Positions 51,512 through 60,333 are shown, counted from the stretch's first letter. The stretch is 64,000 nucleotides of DNA from Methyloligella solikamskensis (GCF_042676065.1 NZ_JBHTJO010000001.1:1860001-1924000), one strand, 5' to 3'. Program-made: numbers and translations. Notes: generated from the letters alone by a model not told the origin.

Positions 51512-52366
51512 ATGGATACTTTGAGCAAATCTTGGTTGATCGAGACCGACGAGCTCCAGAAGGAGCTGAACGCGCCTGATCTCGTCGTGGTGGACGGCTC
51601 CTGGCACATGCCGTCGGAGGAGCGTAACGCCTACGAGGAATATCTCGACGAGCACATTCCGGGTGCGGTGTTCTTCGATATCGACGAGATTGCCGATACC
51701 AACAATCCCCTACCCCACATGCTTCCCTCGCCGGAGAAGTTCTCCTCGCGTATGCGCGCGTTAGGCATCGGCGATGGCGCCCGGGTCGTGGTCTACGATT
51801 CCGGCAATGTCTTCGGCGCCGCGCGGGTCTGGTGGACCTTCCGGGTGATGGGCGTGCAGGACGTCTACGTGCTGAACGGCGGGCTGCCGAAATGGAAGGC
51901 TGAGGATCGGGAGACGGAAGACGGCCCCCCGCCCTTGCGGACCGCGCGCCACTTCACCGCCCGGCGGCATATGGAGCTGGTGAGCGAGGCTTCCGATATT
52001 CTTTCCCATCTCAAAGACGGCTCGGTTCAGATCGTCGACGCGCGCTCGGCGGAACGCTTCGCCGGCAAGGCGCCGGAACCGCGCGAGGGCTTGCGCTCCG
52101 GTCACATCCCTGGCTCCCACAACGTTCCCTATAAGACGCTTCTGAACGAGGACGGCACGCTGAAGTCGGCCGAAGAGCTGCAGGCCATCTTCAAAGACGC
52201 CGGTGTCGAAGTGCACAAACCCGTCGTCACGAGCTGCGGCTCGGGCATCTCGGCCGCCGTGCTGGCGCTCGCTTTGGCCGTGATCGGCAACCGGCGCGCA
52301 GCGGTCTATGACGGCTCCTGGACGGAATGGGGCGCCAATCCGGATCTTCCCATCGAGACCAGCTAG
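51512..52366 (+). CDS. sseA: 3-mercaptopyruvate sulfurtransferase
   Basis: Two-domain rhodanese that moves sulfur from 3-mercaptopyruvate to an acceptor. The 284 residues comprise two rhodanese domains (about 5-140 and 155-284). The active-site cysteine C242 is in CGSGISA, the loop type typical of mercaptopyruvate enzymes and not of thiosulfate sulfurtransferases. It starts at 51512 just after cysK and its stop abuts the metC start, so the three form a sulfur amino acid operon. Confidence 0.93.
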   Translation: MDTLSKSWLIETDELQKELNAPDLVVVDGSWHMPSEERNAYEEYLDEHIPGAVFFDIDEIADTNNPLPHMLPSPEKFSSRMRALGIGDGARVVVYDSGNVFGAARVWWTFRVMGVQDVYVLNGGLPKWKAEDRETEDGPPPLRTARHFTARRHMELVSEASDILSHLKDGSVQIVDARSAERFAGKAPEPREGLRSGHIPGSHNVPYKTLLNEDGTLKSAEELQAIFKDAGVEVHKPVVTSCGSGISAAVLALALAVIGNRRAAVYDGSWTEWGANPDLPIETS

Positions 52367-53548
52367 ATGAGCAAGCGCTCCGCCGCAGGCAAGAAACCTC
52401 AGACCAAACTCGGGCATCTGGGGCGCGATCCCGCGCTCTATCGCGGCTTCGTCAATCCGCCGGCCTATCGCGGCTCGACGGTGATCTTCCCGACGCTCGC
52501 CTCGCTGATGGCTGACGATCAGGAATTCTCCTACGGGCGGATCTGCACGCCTACGGTGAAGGAGCTGCAGGAGTCCCTAGCCGAGCTGGAAGGCGGCGAT
52601 GCGTGCTTCCTGAGTTCGTCGGGGCTTTCGGCGATCACCGCCGTGCTGCTCGCCTTCGTCGAGGCGGGCGACCATCTGCTGGTGACCGACAGCGTCTATA
52701 AGCCGACGCGGCGCTACTGCAACGAGGTGCTGAAGCGGCTCGGCGTCGAGACCACCTATTACGATCCAATGATCGGGGCCGGTATCTCAGAGCTGCTGCG
52801 GCCGAACACGAAGCTCGTTTTCACCGAGGCGCCGGGCTCCCAGACCTTCGAGGTGCAGGACATCCCGGCCATCGCGGACGCTGCCCACAAGGCGGGCGCT
52901 CTGGTCGCCATGGACAACACCTGGGCGACGCCGCTCTTCTTCAAGCCGTTCGAGCACGGGGTCGATATCTCGATTCATGCGGCCACGAAATATATCGTCG
53001 GCCATGCGGATGCGATGCTTGGCGCCGTGATCGCCAAGGGCGGGCGCAGCGTCGAGGCGCTTTCCGCCATTCATGACGCAGGCGGCATGTGTCCGGGACC
53101 GGAAGACGTCTATCTCGGCTTGCGCGGCATGCGCACCATGGGGGTCCGCCTTGAACGCCATCAGACTTCCGCCATTGCGCTTGCCGAATGGTTTGCCGAA
53201 CGGCCAGAGGTGGAGCGGGTGCTGCACCCGGCCTTCCCGGACTGTCCCGGTCACGAAATTTGGAAGCGCGACTTCCTCGGCGCGTCCGGACTGTTCTCCG
53301 TGGTGCTGAAGCCCATGTCGAAGGAGGCGCTGGCCGCCATGGTCGACGACATGGATTTGTTCGGCATGGGCTATAGCTGGGGCGGCTATGAGAGCCTGAT
53401 CCTGCCCTTCGATCCCCGGGCCTACCGCTCGGCCACGACGTGGGACGCCAAGGGCCCATCCTTGCGCATCCATGCAGGGCTTGAGGATCTCGACGATCTG
53501 ATCGCAGATCTCGAGGCCGGATTCGACCGGGCGGCCGCCAAGAGCTGA
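52367..53548 (+). CDS. metC: Cystathionine beta-lyase
   Basis: PLP enzyme of the Cys/Met metabolism family; it cleaves cystathionine to homocysteine, pyruvate and ammonia. The 393 residues have the PLP lysine in AATKYIVGH (K208), the aspartate in AMDNTWATP, and SSGLSAIT for phosphate binding. Its start codon follows the sseA stop directly. The family cannot always separate beta-lyase from gamma-lyase or sulfhydrylase, but YSWGGYESL near the C-terminus is typical of MetC. Confidence 0.92.
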   Translation: MSKRSAAGKKPQTKLGHLGRDPALYRGFVNPPAYRGSTVIFPTLASLMADDQEFSYGRICTPTVKELQESLAELEGGDACFLSSSGLSAITAVLLAFVEAGDHLLVTDSVYKPTRRYCNEVLKRLGVETTYYDPMIGAGISELLRPNTKLVFTEAPGSQTFEVQDIPAIADAAHKAGALVAMDNTWATPLFFKPFEHGVDISIHAATKYIVGHADAMLGAVIAKGGRSVEALSAIHDAGGMCPGPEDVYLGLRGMRTMGVRLERHQTSAIALAEWFAERPEVERVLHPAFPDCPGHEIWKRDFLGASGLFSVVLKPMSKEALAAMVDDMDLFGMGYSWGGYESLILPFDPRAYRSATTWDAKGPSLRIHAGLEDLDDLIADLEAGFDRAAAKS

Positions 53549-53652
53549 TTTCCAGCCCGTTTTTCCGACGCATTGCCGCGCGGTTCTGGCGCGCCCCCTT
53601 TCACCGCCTCCTTTCCGTTCCGATATGCGGACTTGGACAAGGAGGTGCATCC

Positions 53653-54441
53653 ATGGATCTGAAACTCGCCGGCAAACGCGCTCTCGTGACGGGCTCCACT
53701 CAAGGCATCGGCTATGCCATCGCCAAGGGCCTGGCCAATGAAGGCGCGATCGTCATCCTGAATGGCCGCAAGCAGGGCAAACTCGATGAAGCCGTCGCCA
53801 AGCTGAATTCAGAAGCGAAAGGCGAGGCCATCGGGATCGCGGCCGATGTCGGCACGGCGGAGGGCGCCGAGAAGCTCGCCAAGGAAGCCGGCAAGGTCGA
53901 CATTCTGGTGAACAATGCCGGCATCTTCGAGCCTAAGCCCGTGCTCGAGATCACGGACGACGACTGGCAGCGCTTCTTCGACATCAACGTGATGAGCGGC
54001 ATCCGCCTTACCCGGGCCCTGATGCCCCATATGCTAGACCAGGGCTGGGGCCGCGTGATCTTCATCTCGTCTGAGTCGGGGGTGCATATCCCGCCGGAGA
54101 TGGTCCATTACGGCATGACCAAAGCGGCCAACCTCGCCCTGTCCCGCGGCTTCGCGGAGAGCTTCCCGGGCTCCGGCGTGACCGTGAACGCCGTGCTGCC
54201 CGGACCGACGCGCTCGGAAGGCGTTGAGACCTTCCTGGAACAGATGGGCGGCAGTGGCGACGATCCGGAAGCGGTGGAGCGCGAGTTCATCGAAGAGAAC
54301 CGGCCGACCTCCCTGATCAAGCGGATGGCCACCGTCGAAGAGGTCGCCAACATGGTGGTCTATCTGTGCGGCGAAGGGGCCGCGGCCACCAACGGCGCGC
54401 CGGTCCGCGTCGACGGCGGCGTGGTCCGCTCTATGGTGTAG
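53653..54441 (+). CDS. Short-chain dehydrogenase/reductase
   Basis: NAD(P)-dependent oxidoreductase of 262 residues. It has the cofactor motif TGSTQGIG (residues 13-20), NNAG (87-90), and catalytic residues S140, Y153 and K157. Substrate unknown. A strong AAGGAGG sits nine bases before the ATG. It is convergent with the LysR gene, nine bases apart, and 104 bases after metC, so it is likely a separate unit. Confidence 0.9.
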   Translation: MDLKLAGKRALVTGSTQGIGYAIAKGLANEGAIVILNGRKQGKLDEAVAKLNSEAKGEAIGIAADVGTAEGAEKLAKEAGKVDILVNNAGIFEPKPVLEITDDDWQRFFDINVMSGIRLTRALMPHMLDQGWGRVIFISSESGVHIPPEMVHYGMTKAANLALSRGFAESFPGSGVTVNAVLPGPTRSEGVETFLEQMGGSGDDPEAVEREFIEENRPTSLIKRMATVEEVANMVVYLCGEGAAATNGAPVRVDGGVVRSMV

Positions 54442-54450
54442 ACGCAGCAA

Positions 54451-55359
54451 TCAGTCCTGAACGATCCCATCCACGCTGCGCAGCGACTGAAGCGCGAAAT
54501 CGGCGAAGGCCCGGACCGCGGGGCGCATGTGCCGGGTGGGAAGATAGGTGAGGTGGAGGGGCGTAGCGGCGACCTCGTAATCGGGGAGCACGCGGACAAG
54601 GCGTCCCTCTGCCAAATCGTCGGACACGAGCAGGGTCTGAGCCGTGCCGACCCCCTGCCCGCGTCTCAGGGCCTCGACCAGCACATGAGCGTTGTTCGTC
54701 TTGAGTATCGGATCGAGTGGCACGTCTACGGTTTGCCTGTCGCGCTTCAAGGTCAGGATGCCGGACGGAGACAGTACGGCGTCGGTGACGATCGTGTCGT
54801 GGTTCCGCAGGGATGAGACATCCGTCAGAGGGGCCGCGCGGTCCATATAGTCCGGCGACGCCACCAGGATGCGGGTGATGAGCCCGATCCTGGTCTGGAT
54901 GAGGCTGTGATCGTCGAGCACCCCCATACGGAAGGCGATATCCAGGTTCTGCTTGAGCAGATCGGGCGGCTGATTCTCCAAGGTGAGCTGCACGGCGACA
55001 TTCGGGTGGTCTTGCTGAAACGCCGCAACGATGCCGCAGAGATAACGTTCTCCAAGGCAGACCGGACAATGCAGGCGCAGCGGGCCAGAGATGTTGCCCT
55101 GCTCCGAGCGGATCGATTCCAGGGTACCGTCGATGGTCGCCAGGGCCGTGCCGGAGCCTTCGTAGAGACGGCGGCCGGCTTCGGTCGGGTGCACGGCCCG
55201 CCCATTCCGTTCCAGCAGCTTTGTCTGGGTGTGGGTCTCGAGATTGCGGACCAGCTTGCTGACCGCCGGCTGGGACAACTTCAGATCCCGTGCTGCTGCC
55301 GTCATCGAGCCTGTCTCGATTGTCCTGACGAAAGCGCGGAGCGCGGCGGTGAGATCCAT
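54451..55359 (-). CDS. LysR-family transcriptional regulator
   Basis: A 302-residue regulator with an N-terminal winged helix-turn-helix (about residues 1-60, with MTAAARDLKLSQPAVSKLVRNLE) and a C-terminal substrate-binding domain (about 90-295). It is divergent from the alpha/beta hydrolase gene; an inverted repeat in the shared spacer could be its operator. The usual LysR logic suggests it controls the hydrolase and itself. The inducer is unknown. Confidence 0.93.
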   Translation of the reverse strand: MDLTAALRAFVRTIETGSMTAAARDLKLSQPAVSKLVRNLETHTQTKLLERNGRAVHPTEAGRRLYEGSGTALATIDGTLESIRSEQGNISGPLRLHCPVCLGERYLCGIVAAFQQDHPNVAVQLTLENQPPDLLKQNLDIAFRMGVLDDHSLIQTRIGLITRILVASPDYMDRAAPLTDVSSLRNHDTIVTDAVLSPSGILTLKRDRQTVDVPLDPILKTNNAHVLVEALRRGQGVGTAQTLLVSDDLAEGRLVRVLPDYEVAATPLHLTYLPTRHMRPAVRAFADFALQSLRSVDGIVQD

Positions 55360-55381
55360 CTATAACCTATTGGCATGATTG

Positions 55382-55402
55382 CTATGCGCATTCCATGCAT
55401 AG
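55382..55402. promoter_or_regulatory. Candidate LysR operator
   Basis: CTATGC (55382-55387) and GCATAG (55397-55402) form a perfect inverted repeat with nine bases between, in the 97-base spacer of the divergent lysR and hydrolase genes. Position and symmetry fit a LysR-type site; binding is inference. Confidence 0.45.
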
Positions 55403-55456
55403 ACGATATGGGCCGCGGTGGCGAACCTCCCCTGTCATCGAACGCAGGAGGATCTC

Positions 55457-56413
55457 ATGACCATTCCCCGCCGGGCCTTTCTCCAAGGCTCTCTTGCCGT
55501 CGCCTGCGGGATCGCAGCGCATTTAAACCGTGCCGCGGCGCAGCCGGACGAGATTGTCGCGGAGCGTCCTGCAGGGCTTCCGGACGGTGCGCGGAGCCGG
55601 TTCGCTCAGATCAACGGTATCCGAATGCATTACGTGACCATGGGATCGGGGCCTCTGGTCGTCCTGCTGCATGGCTGGCCGGAAACGTGGTTCTCCTGGC
55701 GCGAGCAGATGCGCTGGCTCGGCCAGGACTTCACCGTTGTCGCCCCGGATCTGCGGGGGTGCGGCCTGACGGAGCTGACCGCACAAGGCTATGACAAGGA
55801 GACGATCGCTGAGGATGTCCGAGGCTTGATCGACCATCTGGGACAAGGGTCCGCTCATGTGGTTGGCCACGACATGGGCGGCAAGGCGGCCTTCGTCCTG
55901 GCGCTTGTCCATCCGGAATCGGTTCGGAAACTCGTGCTCGCCGATTGCCTGATCCCCGGCACGGAGAATGCCGACGCGCTCGATGGCGGGGCGTGGCATT
56001 ACGGGTTTCATATGGCGCAGGGTATTCCGGAGCTGCTGACCGAAGGCCGCGAACGGGAGTACATCGCCGCCCAGATCGCGCTGTGGACCCGAGGGGATGG
56101 CGCTATCTCCGAAGAGACGATTGCCGAGTATGCGAAGCATTACAGCAAGCCCGGCCGGATGACGGCCGGGTTCGACTACTATCGCGCCTTGCCGGACGAT
56201 GCGGATCTCGTCGCCTCGTTCGGAGAGCGGCGCTTGGCCATGCCGGTCATGGCGATCACCGGTGAATACGGGGTGGGCGATACCCTGGCTCGCTCATTGG
56301 TCGGCCGAGCGGACGATGTGAAGAGCGTGGTTCTGGAGGATTGCGGTCACTTCGTTGCCGAGGAGAAGCCGGAAGCTTTCGCGCAAGCGGTTTCGCGCTT
56401 CCTGGCTGATTGA
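55457..56413 (+). CDS. Tat-exported alpha/beta hydrolase, epoxide hydrolase-like
   Basis: A 318-residue protein with a twin-arginine signal (PRRAFLQG, residues 4-11, then a hydrophobic run and AAAQ). The alpha/beta hydrolase fold follows, with HGWPETWFSW (72-81), nucleophile D139 in GHDMGG, and the catalytic histidine in DCGHFVAEE. An aspartate nucleophile and HGWPE point to the epoxide hydrolase/haloalkane dehalogenase branch. The start at 55457 has CAGGAGG upstream. It is divergent from a LysR gene, its likely regulator. Substrate unknown. Confidence 0.87.
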   Translation: MTIPRRAFLQGSLAVACGIAAHLNRAAAQPDEIVAERPAGLPDGARSRFAQINGIRMHYVTMGSGPLVVLLHGWPETWFSWREQMRWLGQDFTVVAPDLRGCGLTELTAQGYDKETIAEDVRGLIDHLGQGSAHVVGHDMGGKAAFVLALVHPESVRKLVLADCLIPGTENADALDGGAWHYGFHMAQGIPELLTEGREREYIAAQIALWTRGDGAISEETIAEYAKHYSKPGRMTAGFDYYRALPDDADLVASFGERRLAMPVMAITGEYGVGDTLARSLVGRADDVKSVVLEDCGHFVAEEKPEAFAQAVSRFLAD

Positions 56414-56534
56414 TCCGGGCCATTTTCGACGGCCAAGCGCACTTAAGCCTGTCGCAGCTCTCTCCTCCTCAAATCCTCCGAAACGCGGTATCAGTCGCTC
56501 ATTCGGAAGTGTGGCTTTGGGGGAGCGTCTGTCG

Positions 56535-57548
56535 GTGTTCGGGAGAGGTCGTATCGGGGGTGCGGGTTTTCGCCGTCTCTGGGCGCTGGCCGCTCTTTGG
56601 CTGATCGCGGTGGCGTCCGCCCAGCCGGCCACGGCTGCGCCGGAGAAGGTGCAGGTCGGGGCCTATATCAACGACATCCAGCAGCTCGACTTCAAGACGA
56701 ACAATTACACCGTCGATCTCTATGTCTGGTTCCGCTGGCGGGATCCGGAGCTCAGGCCCGACCAGACCATGGAGTTCATGAACCGCTACGCCTCGGACGA
56801 CAATCTCCGCCAGGAACTCATGGACGAGCCGGATGTCATGCCCGACGGCAGCCTCTATACGATCCTGCGCTACCAGGGGCGTTTCTCCACCAAGTTCAAT
56901 CTGGAAGACTACCCCTTCGACACCCAGAACATGACCGTGGTGATGGAGGACACGCTCTCAGGCGCCGACAGCTTGCGCTATGCGCTGGACGCGCCGGACA
57001 GCGTCACCATCGATCCCGTGCTCACCCTGCCCGGCTTCCAGGTCGGCAAGCCGACCATGCGTGTTACCGAGCATACCTACCCGACCGGATTTGGAGATCT
57101 CTCCGTCGGCGAAGCGGAGCCCTATTCGCGGGTGATGCTGTCCATCCCGGTGAGCCGGCCGGTGGTCGCCATGACCATCAAGACCTTCGTGCCGATCCTG
57201 CTGATCATCGTGTGCGCCTCCCTCGTCTTCTTCGTGCGACCGGTCTATGTGGAGGGGCGCATCGGTCTGGGCATCACCGCCCTGCTCACCTTGGTGGCGC
57301 TGCAGCTCTCGGCCACCTCGGGCTTGCCGGATATCGATTATCTGACCCTGCTCGATAAGATCTATCTGCTCGCCTATCTCTTCATCATCCTGGCCCTGAC
57401 CCGGATCGTCGCCACCTCCTGGAAGGGAGAGCTGGCGGAGCACGAGCGCGGCATCTCCATCAACGACCGGCGCTGGGTCGTCGGGCTGCTGACGGCTTAT
57501 CTGCTTGCCAATGTGCTGGTGGCGGCCCTGAGTCTTTGGATCGACTAA
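56535..57548 (+). CDS. Pentameric ligand-gated ion channel homologue
   Basis: Resembles bacterial members of the Cys-loop receptor superfamily such as GLIC. The 337 residues comprise a signal peptide (about 1-40), an extracellular-type beta domain (about 41-210) and four transmembrane helices near 211-233, 240-262, 270-293 and 314-336. The hallmark LEDYPFDTQ is present without Cys-loop cysteines, as usual in prokaryotes. The pore helix contains GLGITALLTLVALQLSATSG. I choose a GTG start at 56535 with GGGGGAG upstream; an ATG at 56355 would overlap the hydrolase gene. Ligand unknown. Confidence 0.85.
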   Translation: MFGRGRIGGAGFRRLWALAALWLIAVASAQPATAAPEKVQVGAYINDIQQLDFKTNNYTVDLYVWFRWRDPELRPDQTMEFMNRYASDDNLRQELMDEPDVMPDGSLYTILRYQGRFSTKFNLEDYPFDTQNMTVVMEDTLSGADSLRYALDAPDSVTIDPVLTLPGFQVGKPTMRVTEHTYPTGFGDLSVGEAEPYSRVMLSIPVSRPVVAMTIKTFVPILLIIVCASLVFFVRPVYVEGRIGLGITALLTLVALQLSATSGLPDIDYLTLLDKIYLLAYLFIILALTRIVATSWKGELAEHERGISINDRRWVVGLLTAYLLANVLVAALSLWID

Positions 57549-57570
57549 GACGCGGGCGGAGGGAGCGCGC

Positions 57571-57647
<77 letters not shown>

Positions 57648-57678
57648 GGTCGCGTGCGGCCCTCCCGCGTGTAAGCCC

Positions 57679-57984
57679 CTAATGGGTCCAGCGGTCGGGA
57701 CGGCCGTATTTGAAATTCTCCGCGTAGGATTTCGGCTTCACCTTGGAGGGATGAGTCTCCTCCAGGCGGAACGGAATGCCGTGGCGGGTGGCGTAGGCGA
57801 TGGCTTCTTCCTTGGTGTCGAAGCGCATGCGGACCTGACGCTTGGTGTCGTAGGAGCTGGTCCAGCCCATCAGGGGCTCGATGACGTTGGGCGTCTCGGG
57901 CTCGAACTCGAGCACCCATTCGCGCGTGCCCGCCTTGCCGGATTGCATGGCATTCTTGGCGGGCTGGTGGATGCGAGCGACCAT
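57679..57984 (-). CDS. NDUFS4-like accessory subunit of complex I
   Basis: A 101-residue protein of the ETC complex I subunit family, homologous to mitochondrial NDUFS4 (18 kDa, AQDQ). Conserved features include the N-terminal IHQPAKNAMQSGKAGT, WVLEFEP, MGWTSS, and the C-terminal KSYAENFKYGRPDRWTH. In alphaproteobacteria this is a supernumerary subunit associated with the NADH module. It sits about 17 kb from the nuo operon, between tRNA-Pro and tRNA-Arg in the same direction. Confidence 0.92.
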   Translation of the reverse strand: MVARIHQPAKNAMQSGKAGTREWVLEFEPETPNVIEPLMGWTSSYDTKRQVRMRFDTKEEAIAYATRHGIPFRLEETHPSKVKPKSYAENFKYGRPDRWTH

Positions 57985-58028
57985 GATTGTCTCACCCTTC
58001 GCTTGCCGGCGCTCCCGGGCCGGCGGAT

Positions 58029-58105
58029 TGGTCGGGGCAGCAAGATTCGAACTTGCGACCCCCTGCTCCCAAAGCAGGTGCGCTACCAGGCTGCGCTATG
58101 CCCCG
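58029..58105 (-). tRNA. tRNA-Pro (TGG)
   Basis: A 77-base cloverleaf with encoded CCA. The acceptor CGGGGCA pairs with TGCCCCG. The anticodon loop TTTGGGA gives TGG. It lies 44 bases upstream of the NDUFS4-like gene. Confidence 0.97.
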
Positions 58106-58276
58106 ATGACCGTGCCAAAACTTCAACGCGACCCCGTGACGAAAACACCGGCCGGTTCGAAGCCTCCTGCCTTGGAGATACAGGCTTCGCTTGGAATCGG
58201 CAAGATTGCCCCGCGTCGCAGAAGAGCTTGGCCGAAGAGCTTTAAGATCCGATTGCAACGTACCGCGCCGAATTCG

Positions 58277-58735
58277 TTATTCGCCCGGCTCGAATGTGAC
58301 GGTATCGCCGACCTTTAGGCCGATACGCTTGGCCGTGCCCGCGGCGACCTCGAGAACGCCGATGGCCGGCCCGTTGGAGGGGATGGCATCCAGCGAGAAC
58401 GGCTCGGTGCGCGTGGCGATCCGGTTGACCCGCCAGTCGGCGCCGATGAAGACCATGTCGAGCGAGATATAGGTGTTCTTCATCCACATGGTGAGCCGGT
58501 GGGGCTCGTCATAGAGGAAGAGCATGCCCTGGTCGGGCGCCAGATCCCTGCGGAACATCAGCCCCTTGCTGCGCTCGGCTTCAGTCTCGGTGACCTCGAC
58601 CGTGAAGGGATAGGTTCCCGTTTCGGTCTCGAGCACGATTTGCCCCGTCCCCATGGCCAGGGCCTGGGGAAACGCGAAAAACGGTGAGAATCCAATAAGG
58701 AACACGGCCGTGATGATGCGCGCACTGACCGACAC
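58277..58735 (-). CDS. DUF192 family exported protein
   Basis: A 152-residue protein with a signal peptide (hydrophobic about residues 6-25) and a DUF192 domain (about 35-150), recognised by ERSKGLMFRRDLAPDQGMLFLY, MWMKNTYISLDMVFI and GPAIGVLEVAAG. The function of the family is unknown. I use a GTG start at 58735 with AAGGG upstream, because the ATG far upstream lies inside the cold-shock gene. It is 17 bases after that gene, so the two are probably cotranscribed. Confidence 0.87.
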   Translation of the reverse strand: MSVSARIITAVFLIGFSPFFAFPQALAMGTGQIVLETETGTYPFTVEVTETEAERSKGLMFRRDLAPDQGMLFLYDEPHRLTMWMKNTYISLDMVFIGADWRVNRIATRTEPFSLDAIPSNGPAIGVLEVAAGTAKRIGLKVGDTVTFEPGE

Positions 58736-58752
58736 GGCGAGAAGCCCTTGTC

Positions 58753-59325
58753 CTAGTGGGATGAAGGGCCGGCGACGCCGTCGGGCCGCAGCTCCGCCGC
58801 GGAGAGCCCCTTGGGTCCCTGACCGAAGCGCACCTGAACGATCTGGCCCGGGCGCAGCTCGGTGAAGCCGAAGCGCCGCAAGGTCTCCATGTGGACGAAG
58901 ATGTCCGAGGTCTGCGGTCCCCGTGTCAGGAAACCGAAGCCGCGCTGACGATTGAACCATTTGACCACCGCGCGTTCCCAGTCGCTTTCAGGAACGACCG
59001 CCGCGTGGGTCCGTTCCGGCAGCTGGGAGGGATGCACCGCGGTGGACTCGTCCATCGTGATGATCCGCAAGGCCTGCAGGCCGCGGTCGCGCTTGGCCGC
59101 CTCGCAAACGACGCGGGTTCCCTCATAGGCTGTCTGGTAGTTGTCGCGGCGCAAGCAGCTCACGTGAAGAAGCACGTCCGGCATGTCGCCGTCTGGTACG
59201 ATGAAGCCGTAACCTTTTGATGCGTCGAACCATTTGATCGCGCCGGAGACCTCAACGACCTCGACGGCTGGATCTTCTTCTTCCCGGCTGTGGTCCTCTG
59301 GTTGTGGCGATTCCTTCGCCCTCAT
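58753..59325 (-). CDS. Double cold-shock-domain protein
   Basis: A 190-residue protein with two cold-shock (OB-fold) nucleic-acid-binding domains, about residues 24-90 and 113-178. Domain one has GAIKWFDASKGYGFI and VLLHVSCL; domain two has AVVKWFNRQRGFGFLT and DIFVHMETL. Both keep the RNP1 aromatic residues; RNP2 of the first domain is altered (VLLHVS instead of VFVHxS). Two-domain forms are common in Hyphomicrobiales. It probably acts as an RNA chaperone; temperature response is not shown. Confidence 0.93.
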   Translation of the reverse strand: MRAKESPQPEDHSREEEDPAVEVVEVSGAIKWFDASKGYGFIVPDGDMPDVLLHVSCLRRDNYQTAYEGTRVVCEAAKRDRGLQALRIITMDESTAVHPSQLPERTHAAVVPESDWERAVVKWFNRQRGFGFLTRGPQTSDIFVHMETLRRFGFTELRPGQIVQVRFGQGPKGLSAAELRPDGVAGPSSH

Positions 59326-59816
59326 AGCCGCACTCCCCCGCTTGTACTTGGCTATTTAGACCGCTGACGCCCGCACGAATCAGCCGATCTCACCTTGGGC
59401 GAACATAGCATTGGGTCTTGGGGAGGCCAGTGAAAAATCCTTGGGAATCTTGGCTTCTCCACAAAGTCTCGGCGAGTTCCGAGATGCCCCGAACGCTCCA
59501 GTTTAAGCGCATGATCGGCAAGCAAGATCGGCGTTTCGAGACCCGTTTGACCCGTTTTGAAACGCGGATTCCGTTTTGGCGGCGGCGGGGGCTGCAAATG
59601 CCTCTAGCACCATGTAAATTCCCGTTTGAGATAGGGGGTGCGGCGGCCCTCAGAAGAATTGTGGACGTTGTGCAACATTCGTTGCGAAATCGCCCCAAGG
59701 CCGCCTCCGATGGTCTAGGAAACTCCCTGACGGAATTAGCACCTGGGGCCTGAGTCGCTATCAAGGCGGCATGATCTAAGGCCATAAACGGTGCGAGCGA
59801 TTAAGGAGGAGACCTC
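59326..59816. other. 491-base gap without a supported gene
   Basis: Overlapping open frames exist on both strands but none resembles a protein family. A stretch near 59530-59575 has tandem ACCCGTTTG/ACCCGTTTT units inside a CGTTTC/GAAACG inverted repeat. The right end holds the leader of the glyoxalase-fold gene, with a strong AAGGAGGAGA ribosome site. Confidence 0.5.
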
Positions 59817-60236
59817 ATGAAATATCTGCACACGATGGTCCGGGTCGCCGATGTCGACGACTCCCTCGACTTCTACTGCAACAAGCTCGGTCTGAAGGAG
59901 ACTCGCCGGAAGGAGAGCGAGAAGGGCCGCTTCACGCTGATCTATCTGGCTGCTCCCGGCGACGAGGAGGCGGAGCTGGAGCTGACCTATAACTGGGATC
60001 CGGAAGAATATTCGGGCGGCCGGAATTTCGGACACCTCGCCTATGAGGTCGACGATATCTACGCCACCTGCGAGAAGCTCCAGAAGGAGGGCGTCACCAT
60101 CAACCGCCCGCCGCGAGACGGCTACATGGCGTTCATCCGCTCGCCCGACGGCATCTCCATCGAGCTTCTGCAGAAGGGTAAGCCCCAGCGGCCGCAGGAG
60201 CCTTGGGCGTCCATGGAAAATACCGGAAGCTGGTAG
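59817..60236 (+). CDS. gloA: Glyoxalase I-like VOC protein
   Basis: A 139-residue two-module VOC protein. Putative metal ligands are the histidine in KYLHTMVRV, the glutamate in ELELTYNW, the histidine in FGHLAYEVDD and the glutamate in SIELLQ. That is the His-Glu-His-Glu set of lactoylglutathione lyase, which removes methylglyoxal with glutathione. The LTYNWDPEEYSGGRNFGHLAY stretch is highly typical of bacterial GloA. It has its own leader and strong ribosome site. Confidence 0.9.
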   Translation: MKYLHTMVRVADVDDSLDFYCNKLGLKETRRKESEKGRFTLIYLAAPGDEEAELELTYNWDPEEYSGGRNFGHLAYEVDDIYATCEKLQKEGVTINRPPRDGYMAFIRSPDGISIELLQKGKPQRPQEPWASMENTGSW

Positions 60237-60258
60237 GAAAGATTATTCGGAAAAGCGG

Positions 60259-60333
60259 TGGCACCCCCTAGGGGAGTCGAACCCCTGTTTCCAGGTTGAA
60301 AACCTGGCGTCCTAACCGTTAGACGAAGGGGGC
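60259..60333 (-). tRNA. tRNA-Glu (TTC)
   Basis: A 75-base cloverleaf with encoded CCA. The acceptor GCCCCCT pairs with AGGGGGT with one G-U pair at the end. The anticodon loop TTTTCAA gives TTC. Confidence 0.97.

Noticed and set aside
59390..59785. Overlapping open frames of about 110-130 codons on both strands in the 59326-59816 gap
   Set aside because: No family likeness, no good ribosome site, and both strands equally open.
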